Below the pieces are notes generated by a model, which was not told the origin of the DNA, ran no database searches, and saw only the letters and a list, made by a program, of their open reading frames with translations. A DNA stretch of 64,000 bases from Trichococcus pasteurii (GTDB lineage Bacteria; Bacillota; Bacilli; Lactobacillales; Aerococcaceae): NCBI RefSeq assembly GCF_900112935.1, contig NZ_FONM01000003.1, positions 62,001 to 126,000 of the forward strand. The letters are read 5' to 3'. Positions 1 to 10,584 of the stretch are shown piece after piece. Numbering within the stretch: position 1 is the first letter of the stretch; the number at the start of each line of letters is the position of its first letter. A program made the translations under genes and the position numbers.

Positions 1-1
1 A

Positions 2-103
2 GGCCCTGATAATTATCAGATGATGGGTGCAGGTCAAGACCAATTGACTACACCAGAATTAATGGCTCGCAAAAAACAAGCAGGAAGAGACAGAGCAAAT
101 TAA
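2..103 (+). CDS. C-terminal end of an upstream gene, probably a component of the amino-acid ABC transporter
   Basis: An open frame enters from the left edge and stops with TAA at 101-103, giving about 33 residues rich in Gln, Lys and Arg. The stop lies 22 bases before the ATG of the ABC ATPase gene, and the ATPase ribosome site AGGAGG (111-116) sits between them, so the two genes look co-transcribed. In glutamine/arginine-type operons the permease or a permease/binding-protein fusion usually precedes the ATPase. That identity is inferred from position only, because the tail itself has no motif I recognise. Confidence 0.5.
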   Translation, partial: GPDNYQMMGAGQDQLTTPELMARKKQAGRDRAN

Positions 104-125
104 TTGCCACAGGAGGAATCATTTG

Positions 126-863
126 ATGGAAAAAGTAATTGACGTACAGCATCTGAAGAAGAGCTTCGGTCAACATGAAGTGCTGAAGGACATCGATTTC
201 AGTGTGAACAAGGGAGAAGTTGTGTGCATCATCGGTTCATCGGGATCCGGTAAATCGACGCTGTTGCGCTGCATCAATCTGCTTGAAAAACCAACAGCGG
301 GAGAAATCATCTACAACGGCGAGAACGTCTTGGACTCGAAGCATGATATCTTCAAATACCGCAGTAAATTGGGGATGGTGTTCCAGCAGTTCAATTTGTT
401 CAACAACTTGGATGTGCTGCATAATTGTACGGTAGGGCCTGTGAAGATCCTGAAAAAGTCTCAGCAGGAAGCCGAAAAGATTGCCATGGGCTATCTGGAG
501 CAGGTTGGGATGGGGAAATTCATAAACGCCAAACCGGATCAGTTGTCAGGCGGCCAAAAACAACGCGTCGCTATCGCCCGCGCTTTGACGATGGAGCCGG
601 ATGCGCTGTTGTTCGATGAGCCGACATCGGCTTTGGACCCGGAAATGGTGGGGGAAGTATTGAAGGTCATGAAGGACCTTGCCAACAGCGGCTTGACGAT
701 GATTGTCGTGACGCATGAAATGGAGTTCGCGAGGGAAGTTTCCGATCGCGTCATCTTCATGGATCAAGGCGTTATCCTTGAACAGGGAGCTCCTGAGGAA
801 ATCTTCTATCATCCAAAAGAGGATCGCACGAAGCAATTCCTGGAAAGATATCTTACAAAATAA
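126..863 (+). CDS. glnQ: Polar amino-acid ABC transporter ATP-binding protein (GlnQ/ArtM type)
   Basis: The 245-residue protein is a stand-alone ABC ATPase that powers uptake of a polar amino acid, probably glutamine, arginine or cystine, at the inner face of the membrane. In order it shows a Walker A loop (GSSGSGKST), a Q-loop (MVFQQFNLF), the signature LSGGQ, Walker B with [11 protein letters not shown] and the switch histidine in VVTHEM. Length and motifs fit the GlnQ/HisP/ArtP subfamily; substrate cannot be read from the ATPase. I place the start at ATG 126, nine bases after AGGAGG, rather than at the TTG three bases earlier. A strong hairpin at 868-912 ends the operon and faces the convergent def gene. 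Confidence 0.88.
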   Translation: MEKVIDVQHLKKSFGQHEVLKDIDFSVNKGEVVCIIGSSGSGKSTLLRCINLLEKPTAGEIIYNGENVLDSKHDIFKYRSKLGMVFQQFNLFNNLDVLHNCTVGPVKILKKSQQEAEKIAMGYLEQVGMGKFINAKPDQLSGGQKQRVAIARALTMEPDALLFDEPTSALDPEMVGEVLKVMKDLANSGLTMIVVTHEMEFAREVSDRVIFMDQGVILEQGAPEEIFYHPKEDRTKQFLERYLTK

Positions 864-867
864 CAAA

Positions 868-912
868 AGAAGAACGGTTCTGCAGAAACTGCAGGTTCCG
901 TTCTTCTTTTTC
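868..912. terminator. Bidirectional terminator between the ABC transporter operon and def
   Basis: Arms AAGAACGG..CTGCAG and CTGCAG..CCGTTCTT pair almost perfectly, with T-rich sequence on the plus side and A-rich sequence on the other. It can end both convergent transcripts. Confidence 0.85.
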
Positions 913-916
913 ATTT

Positions 917-1477
917 TTATTCGATGATGATGATATCGTCTGCAACTGCAAAGGGTGCTTGTTCATTGATGTGATCGTAGAACATGACGCCATTGAGATG
1001 ATCGATTTCGTGCTGGACTACAATGGCCGTGTAGCCTTTGTAGCGGGCTTTGTGTGTCGCTCCTTCGGCATCTTGATAAGCTACCGTAATGCGGCTATGT
1101 CTGACGACGAATCCTGGTACTTCGCGATCCACTGAAAGGCAACCTTCGCCGCCTTTAAGGCAGGCACTTTCAACCGAGTGGCTGATGATTTTAGGGTTGA
1201 ACATCACTTTAGCCAATTCCGGAGGATCATCTTCATATTCCCCTGGTATCAGCAGCGCAATAATGCGCTTGGATACGTCGATTTGCGGAGCTGCCAAACC
1301 GACACCTGCGCGCAAGTTGAGTTGCTCGGCGATTTTTTCATCCTGACTGTTCGAAAGGAACTCCATCATTTCTGCGGCGATTTTCCGATCCTCCGCGGAT
1401 AAAGGGAAAGTGACCAAGTCAGCCGACCTCCGCAATGTAGGATGACCTTCACGGATGATGTTATCCATAGTGATCAT
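917..1477 (-). CDS. def: Peptide deformylase
   Basis: The 186-residue metalloenzyme removes the N-formyl group from new polypeptides at the ribosome exit. All three deformylase motifs are present: [14 protein letters not shown] (metal-binding Cys) and QHEIDHL (two metal-binding His and the catalytic Glu). Length and the insertion between motifs 1 and 2 fit the Gram-positive type 2 enzymes. The ATG at 1477 follows AAAGGAGGA by about nine bases; an in-frame ATG nine bases further in is less well spaced. It is transcribed opposite to its neighbours and ends at the shared hairpin at 868-912. Confidence 0.95.
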   Translation of the reverse strand: MITMDNIIREGHPTLRRSADLVTFPLSAEDRKIAAEMMEFLSNSQDEKIAEQLNLRAGVGLAAPQIDVSKRIIALLIPGEYEDDPPELAKVMFNPKIISHSVESACLKGGEGCLSVDREVPGFVVRHSRITVAYQDAEGATHKARYKGYTAIVVQHEIDHLNGVMFYDHINEQAPFAVADDIIIIE

Positions 1478-1595
1478 GCATGCATTCCTCCTTTTGCTGG
1501 TTTTTATATTGAAATGATTGGGCTAGCAAACTGCAAAACACTTCACGTTACATAGTACACGTTTCGAAAAAAAAAAGCTAGACTCATCTTTTTCC

Positions 1596-1624
1596 TTGTA
1601 ATAAAGAAGAGGTATGTGTAAAAT
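1596..1624 (+). promoter_or_regulatory. Promoter of gdhA
   Basis: TTGTAA (1596-1601), a 17-base spacer and TAAAAT (1619-1624) form a good sigma-A promoter, leaving a leader of roughly 65 bases before gdhA. Confidence 0.6.
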
Positions 1625-1658
1625 AGGAAAATGAAAAAATGATTACACGACGGTGTGA

Positions 1659-3044
<1,386 letters not shown>

Positions 3045-3070
3045 AAAAATTCAGCACAAATTTTTACAAA

Positions 3071-3107
3071 AAAAGGTCATTTCTTAATTGAAATGGCCTT
3101 TTTTCTT
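3071..3107 (+). terminator. gdhA terminator
   Basis: AAAAGGTCATTTC, a six-base loop and GAAATGGCCTTTT form a stem followed by a T run. Confidence 0.88.
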
Positions 3108-3462
3108 TGTTTTTGAGAGGGTTGAGCCTGGGTTTTAATCGTATTTTCATAGTGGCGAGATTGTGATTTCGTGAATGAATGGAACGGCAGGGTATATTCC
3201 GCGAAAAAATAACAAACTGGTTATGAAAAGGTGCAGAAAATGGTTATCCAGAAAGAGGTAGTCATAATAAATAGACTGTTATACTTTTGAAAGCCCATTC
3301 CATCAATGAATCGCATATTTTTTAAAAACAGTTTCCAGGGTTAATTGATACAGTTGTTTTGCGTCTGATTGTGACAATCTGCAAACATACATAATTAAAA
3401 TGAATCAATAAAGAAACATCAAGATAATGATCCTGCTCGTTAAACAGTGAACAAAACCTTTT

Positions 3463-3477
3463 TGTTAAACGCTTACA
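3463..3477. promoter_or_regulatory. Candidate cre (CcpA) site upstream of pdhA
   Basis: The reverse strand reads TGTAAGCGTTTAACA. Its first 14 bases match the lactococcal cre consensus WGWAARCGYTWWMA at 13 positions. It lies about 55 bases upstream of the predicted -35 box, a position where CcpA more often activates than represses. Confidence 0.45.
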
Positions 3478-3530
3478 ATTAAGTAGCAATCGATATTATG
3501 TGCACAAAAAGTGAAAACTGTCCTTTTGTC

Positions 3531-3559
3531 TTGCATATATTTCGGATGCGTGGTAAATT
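3531..3559 (+). promoter_or_regulatory. Candidate pdhABCD promoter
   Basis: TTGCAT (3531-3536), a 17-base spacer and TAAATT (3554-3559). Transcription would begin near 3566, just before the inverted repeat at 3570-3591. Confidence 0.5.
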
Positions 3560-3569
3560 ATTCATGTAA

Positions 3570-3591
3570 CAACTGTGAATTGATACAGTTG
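3570..3591. promoter_or_regulatory. Operator-like inverted repeat at the pdh start site
   Basis: CAACTGT (3570-3576) and ACAGTTG (3585-3591) are a perfect inverted repeat around an eight-base centre. It covers about +4 to +25 of the predicted transcript. The right half belongs to the 14-mer repeated at 3343-3356. Confidence 0.5.
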
Positions 3592-3606
3592 AAATCATCT
3601 GTATAA

Positions 3607-4767
<1,161 letters not shown>

Positions 4768-4769
4768 TC

Positions 4770-5747
4770 ATGGCACAATTAACTATGATCCAAGCCATCA
4801 CTGATGCGCTTGCAATTGAACTTGCAAACGATCCAAACGTTTTGATCTTCGGAGAAGACGTTGGTAAAAACGGCGGTGTATTCCGTGCAACACAAGGACT
4901 TCAAGAAAAATTCGGAGAAGACCGCGTGTTTGATACTCCTTTAGCTGAATCCGGTATCGGTGGTTTGGCATTCGGTTTGGCCTTGGAAGGTTTCCGTCCC
5001 GTTCCGGAAATCCAATTCTTCGGTTTCGTGTTTGAAGTAATGGATACAGTCGTAGCACAAGCTGCCCGTACACGTTACCGCATGGCAGGAACGCGTAATC
5101 TTCCTATCGTTTTCCGCTCACCTTTCGGTGGCGGTGTGCATACACCGGAATTGCACTCGGATAACTTGGAAGGCTTGATGGCTCAATCGCCAGGTTTGAA
5201 AGTGGTTATCCCTTCCAACCCATACGATGCAAAAGGTTTGTTGATCTCCGCTATCCGCGATAACGATCCAGTTGTGTTCTTGGAGCACATGAAATTGTAC
5301 CGTTCATTCCGTGAGGAAGTTCCTGAAGAAGCGTACACTGTTCCTATCGGCAAAGCTGCCATCACAAAAGAAGGATCTGACGTGTCTGTCATCACTTACG
5401 GCGCAATGGTCCGCGAAGCAGTAAAAGCTGCAGAAACACTTGAAAAAGAAGGTATTTCGGTTGAAGTAATCGATTTGCGTACGGTTGCTCCACTTGATGT
5501 TGAAACGATCATTGCCTCTGTACAAAAAACAGGCCGTGTCGTAGTAGTCCAAGAAGCACAGCGTCAAGCTGGTGTGGGTGCAATGGTCATGTCCGAAATT
5601 TCTGAACGTGCCGTTTTATCGTTAGAAGCTCCTATCGGACGTGTAGCCGCTCCGGATACTGTCTTCCCATTTGGTCAAGCAGAAAACATTTGGTTACCGA
5701 ATGCTACTGATATCGAGAATAAAGTAAGAGAAACTTATCATTTCTAA
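4770..5747 (+). CDS. pdhB: Pyruvate dehydrogenase E1 component, beta subunit
   Basis: A 325-residue subunit, the normal family length, that completes the alpha2-beta2 E1 heterotetramer. Recognisable blocks are [18 protein letters not shown] near the N-terminus, the substrate-channel region [34 protein letters not shown], and the C-terminal transketolase domain beginning around [12 protein letters not shown]. It follows pdhA almost without gap and is surely translated from the same message. A perfect 15-bp stem-loop follows the stop codon and separates the E1 genes from the E2-E3 genes. Confidence 0.95.
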   Translation: MAQLTMIQAITDALAIELANDPNVLIFGEDVGKNGGVFRATQGLQEKFGEDRVFDTPLAESGIGGLAFGLALEGFRPVPEIQFFGFVFEVMDTVVAQAARTRYRMAGTRNLPIVFRSPFGGGVHTPELHSDNLEGLMAQSPGLKVVIPSNPYDAKGLLISAIRDNDPVVFLEHMKLYRSFREEVPEEAYTVPIGKAAITKEGSDVSVITYGAMVREAVKAAETLEKEGISVEVIDLRTVAPLDVETIIASVQKTGRVVVVQEAQRQAGVGAMVMSEISERAVLSLEAPIGRVAAPDTVFPFGQAENIWLPNATDIENKVRETYHF

Positions 5748-5760
5748 GAGCTGAAAGCTT

Positions 5761-5801
5761 GAACAAATACAATTCCATACCCTATAGAATTGTATTTGTT
5801 C
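5761..5801 (+). other. Perfect 15-bp stem-loop between pdhB and pdhC
   Basis: GAACAAATACAATTC (5761-5775) pairs without mismatch with GAATTGTATTTGTTC (5787-5801) across an 11-base loop. The downstream sequence GCTTTTGTGCG has only a short T run, so this may be a partial terminator, an RNA-processing site or a stabilising 3' end for the pdhAB message. Confidence 0.8.
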
Positions 5802-5853
5802 GCTTTTGTGCGTCGGAAATCCAAAAATAGACAAATGAAGGGAAGTTAGGAAA

Positions 5854-7497
5854 ATGTCTTTTAAATTCAAGTTGCCTGCTCTAGGTGAAGGTATCATGGA
5901 AGGTGAAATCGTTTCTTGGTCAATAAAAGAAGGCGACACCATCAATGAAGATGACACATTATTGGAAGTACAAAATGATAAATCAGTCGAAGAAATCCCA
6001 TCCCCAGTAACCGGGAAAGTCTTGAAGATCGTTGCTCCAGTAGGTACGGTCGCAGTCATCGGTGATGTGTTGGTAGAAATCGATGCTCCAGGTCATGAAG
6101 AGGAAGGTTCTGCGGCACCTGCAGCAGCGACAGCCTCAGCAGCGTCAACTCCAGCAGCTCCAGCAGCTTCAACTGGCGGACTGTTCCAATTCAAATTGCC
6201 AGCATTGGGCGAAGGTATCATGGAAGGCGAAATCGTTTCTTGGCCTATCAAAGAAGGCGATATGATCAATGAAGATGATACATTGGTTGAAGTGCAGAAC
6301 GACAAATCTGTTGAAGAGATCCCATCTCCTGTGACAGGTAAAGTAGTCCGCATCGTTGCGCCAGTAGGTACAGTAGCGGTCATCGGTGATGTATTGGTGG
6401 AAATCGATGCACCTGGTCAAAATGGTCCGGCGGCAGCAGCTCCAAAAGCAGCACCGGCAGAGGCAGCGGCTTCAAATGCGCCAGCATCAACAGGCGTGGT
6501 TGCGGCAGCAGCGAACCCTAACAAACAAGTCTTGGCTATGCCATCCGTCCGTCAATACGCACGCGAAAAAGGCATCGACATCACTTCTGTTGTACCGACT
6601 GGAAAAGGCGGACGCGTACTGAAGGAAGATATCGATAACTTCAGCGGAGTGGCTCCAGTGGCAGCAAAAGCTGTAGCTCCAGCAGTCCAAGCTCAAGCTT
6701 CAGCACAAGCGGCAGTCCAAGCGGCTCCTGTAGCAGCTGCTCAAGCGACACAAGCGGCAGCGCCAGCGCAACCATTCACTTCCAATATGGGCGAAGCGGA
6801 AACGCGCCAAAAAATGTCTCCGACAAGAAAAGCGATTGCGAAAGCAATGGTCAACAGCAAGCATACAGCGCCTCACGTAACCTTGTTTGATGAAGTAGAA
6901 GTGTCCAAATTATGGGATCACCGCAAAAAATTCAAAGATGTTGCTGCAGCACAAGGAACGAAACTTACGTTCTTGCCATACGTCGTTAAAGCTTTGGCAG
7001 CTACAGTACGCGATTTCCCTATCTTGAACGCATCCATCGACGATGCAGCTCAAGAAATCGTATTGAAAAACTACATCAACATCGGTATCGCTACTGACAC
7101 CGACAATGGTCTATACGTACCGAACGTTAAAGATGCAAATACAAAAGGCATGTTCAAAATTGCCGATGAAATCAACAACATGGCAGCACAAGCCCACGAC
7201 GGCAAATTGGCAGCTGCGGATATGAGAAATGGTTCAGTAACAATCAGCAACATCGGTTCTGTTGGCGGCGGGTTCTTCACTCCGGTCATCAACTACCCTG
7301 AAGTAGCCATCCTTGGTGTTGGGACGATCGCGCAACAAGCTATCGTCAATGCAGAAGGCGAGTTGGCAGTCGGTCGCGTAATGAAACTTTCATTGAGCTT
7401 CGACCACCGTATCGTTGACGGCGCAACTGCTCAAAAAGCAATGAACAACATTAAGAGATTATTGGCTGATCCAGAATTATTATTGATGGAAGGGTGA
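5854..7497 (+). CDS. pdhC: Dihydrolipoamide acetyltransferase (E2) with two lipoyl domains
   Basis: The 547-residue core of the complex passes acetyl groups from E1 to coenzyme A. Residues 1-79 and 111-189 are two lipoyl domains differing at only about seven positions, each with the lipoylated lysine in QNDKSVEE (Lys43 and Lys151). Ala/Pro-rich linkers follow each, then the subunit-binding domain at about 226-263 ([21 protein letters not shown]). The catalytic acyltransferase domain runs from about 318 to the end and carries the active-site block [12 protein letters not shown]. The start follows AGGAAA. Two lipoyl domains are common in lactic acid bacteria. The preceding stem-loop suggests separate control of E2-E3 levels. 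Confidence 0.96.
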   Translation: MSFKFKLPALGEGIMEGEIVSWSIKEGDTINEDDTLLEVQNDKSVEEIPSPVTGKVLKIVAPVGTVAVIGDVLVEIDAPGHEEEGSAAPAAATASAASTPAAPAASTGGLFQFKLPALGEGIMEGEIVSWPIKEGDMINEDDTLVEVQNDKSVEEIPSPVTGKVVRIVAPVGTVAVIGDVLVEIDAPGQNGPAAAAPKAAPAEAAASNAPASTGVVAAAANPNKQVLAMPSVRQYAREKGIDITSVVPTGKGGRVLKEDIDNFSGVAPVAAKAVAPAVQAQASAQAAVQAAPVAAAQATQAAAPAQPFTSNMGEAETRQKMSPTRKAIAKAMVNSKHTAPHVTLFDEVEVSKLWDHRKKFKDVAAAQGTKLTFLPYVVKALAATVRDFPILNASIDDAAQEIVLKNYINIGIATDTDNGLYVPNVKDANTKGMFKIADEINNMAAQAHDGKLAAADMRNGSVTISNIGSVGGGFFTPVINYPEVAILGVGTIAQQAIVNAEGELAVGRVMKLSLSFDHRIVDGATAQKAMNNIKRLLADPELLLMEG

Positions 7498-7506
7498 GAA
7501 TAGACA

Positions 7507-8913
7507 ATGGTAGTAGGCGATTTCGCAGTTGAATTAGATACAGTTGTTGTAGGGGCGGGACCTGGTGGCTATGTAGCTGCCATCCGCGCTGCACAATTAG
7601 GACAAAAAGTAGCAATCATCGAAAGAGAATGGATCGGAGGCGTTTGTTTGAACGTCGGTTGTATCCCTTCAAAAGCCTTGATTTCTGCTGGACATCATTA
7701 TCAAGAAGCTTTGGATTCCTCCGTTTTCGGTATCACAACTGAAAATGTGAAACTGGACTTCTCGAAAACACAAGAATGGAAAGACAACAAAGTCGTCAAA
7801 ACATTGACTTCCGGTGTTGAGTACTTGTTGAAGAAAAACAAAGTTGAAATCATCCGTGGGAATGCATTCTTCAATGACGGAGAAACATTGCGTGTCTTCA
7901 CCGAAGATGCAGCACAAACGTATACTTTCAAAAATGCGATCATCGCTACTGGTAGCCGTCCGATCGAAATCAAAGGTTTCAAATTTGGCGGACGCGTCAT
8001 CGATTCCACTGGCGGATTGAATTTGACCGAAGTTCCTAAGAAATTAGTCATCGTCGGTGGCGGTGTCATCGGTACTGAACTGGGCGGAGCGTATGCTAAC
8101 CTAGGCGCTGAAGTGACTATCCTTGAAGGATCTCCACAAATTTTGCCGACATTCGAAAAAGATATGGTCAAGTTTGTTGAAAAATCGTTCCAAGAAAAAG
8201 GTGTTACAGTCGTCACGAAAGCAATGGCTAAAGAAGCCGTCGACAACGGAGACAGCGTAACAGTCAAATATGAAGCAAACGGTAAAGAAGAAGTTATCGA
8301 AGCTGACTACGTAATGGTTACTGTCGGCCGCCGTCCAAATACGGATGACTTGGGTCTTGAAGTAGTCGGAGTTGAAATGACTGATCGTGGGTTGGTTAAG
8401 GTCGATAATCAAGGCCGCACAAATGTAAAACACATTTTTGCGATTGGCGATATCGTTCCTGGTGCTGCCTTGGCTCATAAAGCCAGCTATGAAGCTAAAA
8501 TTGCTGCTGAAGCTATTGCAGGACATCCTTCTGCAGTTGATTACCGTGCTATGCCAGGGGTTGCCTTTACGGATCCTGAATTAGCGACCATCGGCTTCAC
8601 TGCTGCTGAAGCGAAAGACAAAGGACTGGATGTAAAAGCATCCAAATTCCCATTGTCAGGCAACGGACGCGCATTGTCGTTGAACCAGACAGAAGGCTTT
8701 GTCCGTTTGGTTACGACAAAAGAAGATAACGTGCTGGTCGGCGCACAAGTAGCCGGCGTGAATGCCAGCGAAATCATCGCTGAGCTTGGTTTGGCGATCG
8801 AAGCTGGAATGAACGCTGAAGATATCGCGTTGACGATCCACGGTCATCCATCGTTGTCCGAAACAATCATGGATGCTGCCGAATTGGCTTTGGGCATGCC
8901 GATCCACATCTAA
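7507..8913 (+). CDS. pdhD: Dihydrolipoamide dehydrogenase (E3)
   Basis: A 468-residue flavoprotein that reoxidises the lipoyl groups of E2 with NAD+. An FAD-binding [14 protein letters not shown] is followed by the redox-active disulfide [12 protein letters not shown], the NAD-binding fold [20 protein letters not shown], the second FAD motif FAIGDIVPG and the C-terminal dimer motif [13 protein letters not shown], which holds the His-Glu pair. Full length and intact. It starts nine bases after pdhC and ends the operon at the hairpin 8935-8966. Confidence 0.96.
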   Translation: MVVGDFAVELDTVVVGAGPGGYVAAIRAAQLGQKVAIIEREWIGGVCLNVGCIPSKALISAGHHYQEALDSSVFGITTENVKLDFSKTQEWKDNKVVKTLTSGVEYLLKKNKVEIIRGNAFFNDGETLRVFTEDAAQTYTFKNAIIATGSRPIEIKGFKFGGRVIDSTGGLNLTEVPKKLVIVGGGVIGTELGGAYANLGAEVTILEGSPQILPTFEKDMVKFVEKSFQEKGVTVVTKAMAKEAVDNGDSVTVKYEANGKEEVIEADYVMVTVGRRPNTDDLGLEVVGVEMTDRGLVKVDNQGRTNVKHIFAIGDIVPGAALAHKASYEAKIAAEAIAGHPSAVDYRAMPGVAFTDPELATIGFTAAEAKDKGLDVKASKFPLSGNGRALSLNQTEGFVRLVTTKEDNVLVGAQVAGVNASEIIAELGLAIEAGMNAEDIALTIHGHPSLSETIMDAAELALGMPIHI

Positions 8914-8934
8914 TTCCAAAATAGTCACATGTAG

Positions 8935-8966
8935 AGAGAATCCGGACCCGGATTCTCTTTATTTTT
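8935..8966 (+). terminator. pdh operon terminator
   Basis: AGAGAATCCGG and CCGGATTCTCT are a perfect 11-bp stem with a two-base centre, followed by a run of T. Confidence 0.92.
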
Positions 8967-9015
8967 TTTGTCATGTATAATATAGTAGAAACAGGAATCA
9001 GATGGAGGTAAGAAT

Positions 9016-9294
9016 ATGCAACATTACGACTATCCGTTCGAAGTGGAGTGGTCCAAAGAGGAAATCGTCAAAGTCATCTCTTTGTGGAATGCTGTCGAGC
9101 GAGCTTACGAAAGTGGAATCAGCAAAGAAGAATTTATGCAGGCTTACCGTGAATTCAAAACGGTGTTGCCTTCTGTCGGCCAGGAAAAGAAATACGGCAA
9201 TCAGTTCGAAAAAGAATCAGGATACTCTTTGTACAAAGTGCTGCAGGAAGTAAAGAAAAGCGAAAAAAACAAAATCTTCCTGGGAAAGCATTAA
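9016..9294 (+). CDS. UPF0223 family protein (YktA-like), function unknown
   Basis: A 92-residue soluble acidic protein that fits the UPF0223 family, known from Bacillus YktA, including the N-terminal Y-P-F/M-x-x-x-W-S/T-x-E-E-I pattern (YPFEVEWSKEEIVKVI) and the middle part FKTVLPSVGQEKKYGNQFEK. No catalytic residues are evident and the family has no established role. The start follows GGAGGTAAGAAT. A TATAAT-like box lies about 25 bases upstream, just after the pdh terminator, so it probably has its own promoter. It lies 48 bases before the inositol-phosphatase-like gene, as often seen in Firmicutes. Confidence 0.8.
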   Translation: MQHYDYPFEVEWSKEEIVKVISLWNAVERAYESGISKEEFMQAYREFKTVLPSVGQEKKYGNQFEKESGYSLYKVLQEVKKSEKNKIFLGKH

Positions 9295-9342
9295 ATGACT
9301 GGATAAGCCGCAGATAGAATTGCGGCAGAAGGGAGGGGCCGA

Positions 9343-10116
9343 TTGGATCAGATCGATAAAAGACACAGCCTGATCAAGTCTTGGTTGCATGAAGCTGCAG
9401 ACTTGCTGCGGGAATCGTTCAACAAGGAACTTGAAATTAAAGAAAAAACATCGCGAACGGATCTGGTGACAAACATGGATCGGGAAATCGAGGTGTTCCT
9501 GTATGAAAAAATCACCGAGCATTTCCCGGATGAGCGCATTTTGGGAGAAGAAAGTGTAGGGCATGATATACGGGATTTGGAAGGGATAGTTTGGATCATC
9601 GATCCGATCGATGGCACCCTCAATTTCATCAAGCAGAGAGCGAATTTTGCCATCATGATCGGTATCTATGAGGATGGTGTCGGCCATTTGGGTTATATTT
9701 ATGATGTCGTCAGGGACGAGCTCTATTTTGCGATCCGGCATAACGGGGCTTTTTGCAATGATCGGAGGCTGCCGCTAGTTGAGGAACTGCCGTTATCGGA
9801 AGGATTGGTCGCAATCAGTAACCGATTGGTTGTCGCAGATGCGGATGAAGCACGCAGAATCGCCAAAAACAGCAGTGGCTTGCGCGTCAATGGCTCGGCC
9901 GGCTTGGAAACAGCTTGGGTTGCATCAGGTAAATTGGTAGCTTATATCGCTCCTTCCCTGGCGCCATGGGACATCGCTGCCGGAATGGTCATAGCTGAAG
10001 AGGTGGGCTTGGTCTATAGACAAGTAACTGGAGAAAAAATAAACCTGCTCCAGAATAATGCGGTGATTGTCGCCAACAGCCATGCTTTTCAGGAGATCCG
10101 GAACGAATGGCGATGA
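9343..10116 (+). CDS. Inositol monophosphatase family protein (SuhB-like)
   Basis: A 257-residue Mg2+-dependent sugar- or inositol-phosphate phosphatase. The metal-site motifs are all visible: GEES near residue 67, DPIDGTLNF, and WDIAAGMVIAEEVG near the C-terminus. The true substrate in Firmicutes is uncertain; inositol-1-phosphate, NADP and fructose-1,6-bisphosphate have been reported for relatives. The start is TTG 9343, preceded by GGGAGGGG (9331-9338) with four bases between; no in-frame ATG fits better. It is followed by a terminator at 10144-10188. Confidence 0.88.
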   Translation: MDQIDKRHSLIKSWLHEAADLLRESFNKELEIKEKTSRTDLVTNMDREIEVFLYEKITEHFPDERILGEESVGHDIRDLEGIVWIIDPIDGTLNFIKQRANFAIMIGIYEDGVGHLGYIYDVVRDELYFAIRHNGAFCNDRRLPLVEELPLSEGLVAISNRLVVADADEARRIAKNSSGLRVNGSAGLETAWVASGKLVAYIAPSLAPWDIAAGMVIAEEVGLVYRQVTGEKINLLQNNAVIVANSHAFQEIRNEWR

Positions 10117-10143
10117 GTGTCAGAACCTCATTAAGATTAAAAT

Positions 10144-10188
10144 AAAGTGGACAAGATACAGAATGATGTATTTTGTTCACTTTTTTTT
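10144..10188 (+). terminator. Terminator after the inositol-phosphatase-like gene
   Basis: AAAGTGGACAAGATACA pairs with TGTATTTTGTTCACTTT (two mismatches), followed by eight T. Confidence 0.88.
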
Positions 10189-10503
10189 GGTTAACGAAAG
10201 ATGTCAGTATTTATGACATGAAAAGGCATGGTTTAAACGATTTTATTCACTTGTGTTGAAAAAAGAAATTACTTTTCTCAGAAAGAGAATTAGATTAAAA
10301 ACAATAAATGTGAGAAAAATTCGAAAAATGATAAAAAAATGAGTATATAAGAGCTTTTTTAATAATGGTTGATGAGGGCGAATCTCATTTTAGGAGCGAT
10401 CGGACGCGGCCTTCTCATTTTTTCTAATGAAAAACCTTACAAATTCATGTAAGGTTTTTCTGATTGTTCTCGCGTGCTTGCGGTATTTTTTTTATTTAAA
10501 ACA
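10189..10503 (+). other. AT-rich gap before acnA with a second terminator
   Basis: No gene is visible. It contains a small inverted repeat ATGTCA-7-TGACAT (10201-10219) and then a complete terminator at 10429-10460, lying upstream of the acnA promoter. A terminator here with no gene before it suggests a short RNA ending near 10460, perhaps starting near a TATATA at about 10344. I could not find a convincing -35 box. Confidence 0.35.
10429..10460 (+). terminator. Orphan terminator upstream of acnA
   Basis: GAAAAACCTTACA and TGTAAGGTTTTTC form a 13-bp stem around a six-base loop; the T run is part of the stem. It lies 44 bases before the acnA -35 box and 240 bases after the previous terminator. 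Confidence 0.7.
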
Positions 10504-10532
10504 TTTACATTTGATTAAATTATGGTTATAAT
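10504..10532 (+). promoter_or_regulatory. Promoter of acnA-citZ-icd
   Basis: TTTACA (10504-10509), exactly 17 bases and a perfect TATAAT (10527-10532). The start site would be near 10539, giving a leader of about 45 bases. Confidence 0.75.
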
Positions 10533-10584
10533 TTTCGTATTCAGTGAGTTGAATGTGAAACAGATGATAAATGGGGGTTATACA

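Noticed and set aside
3155-3180. TTGTGATTTCGTGAA as a Rex site upstream of pdhA
   Set aside because: The spacing and the right half do not fit the Rex consensus.
7701-8267. Long minus-strand frame inside pdhD
   Set aside because: It is a shadow of a conserved enzyme gene; the product has no recognisable family features.
10261-10340. CodY-like sequences upstream of acnA
   Set aside because: Best alignments to AATTTTCWGAAAATT have too many mismatches.
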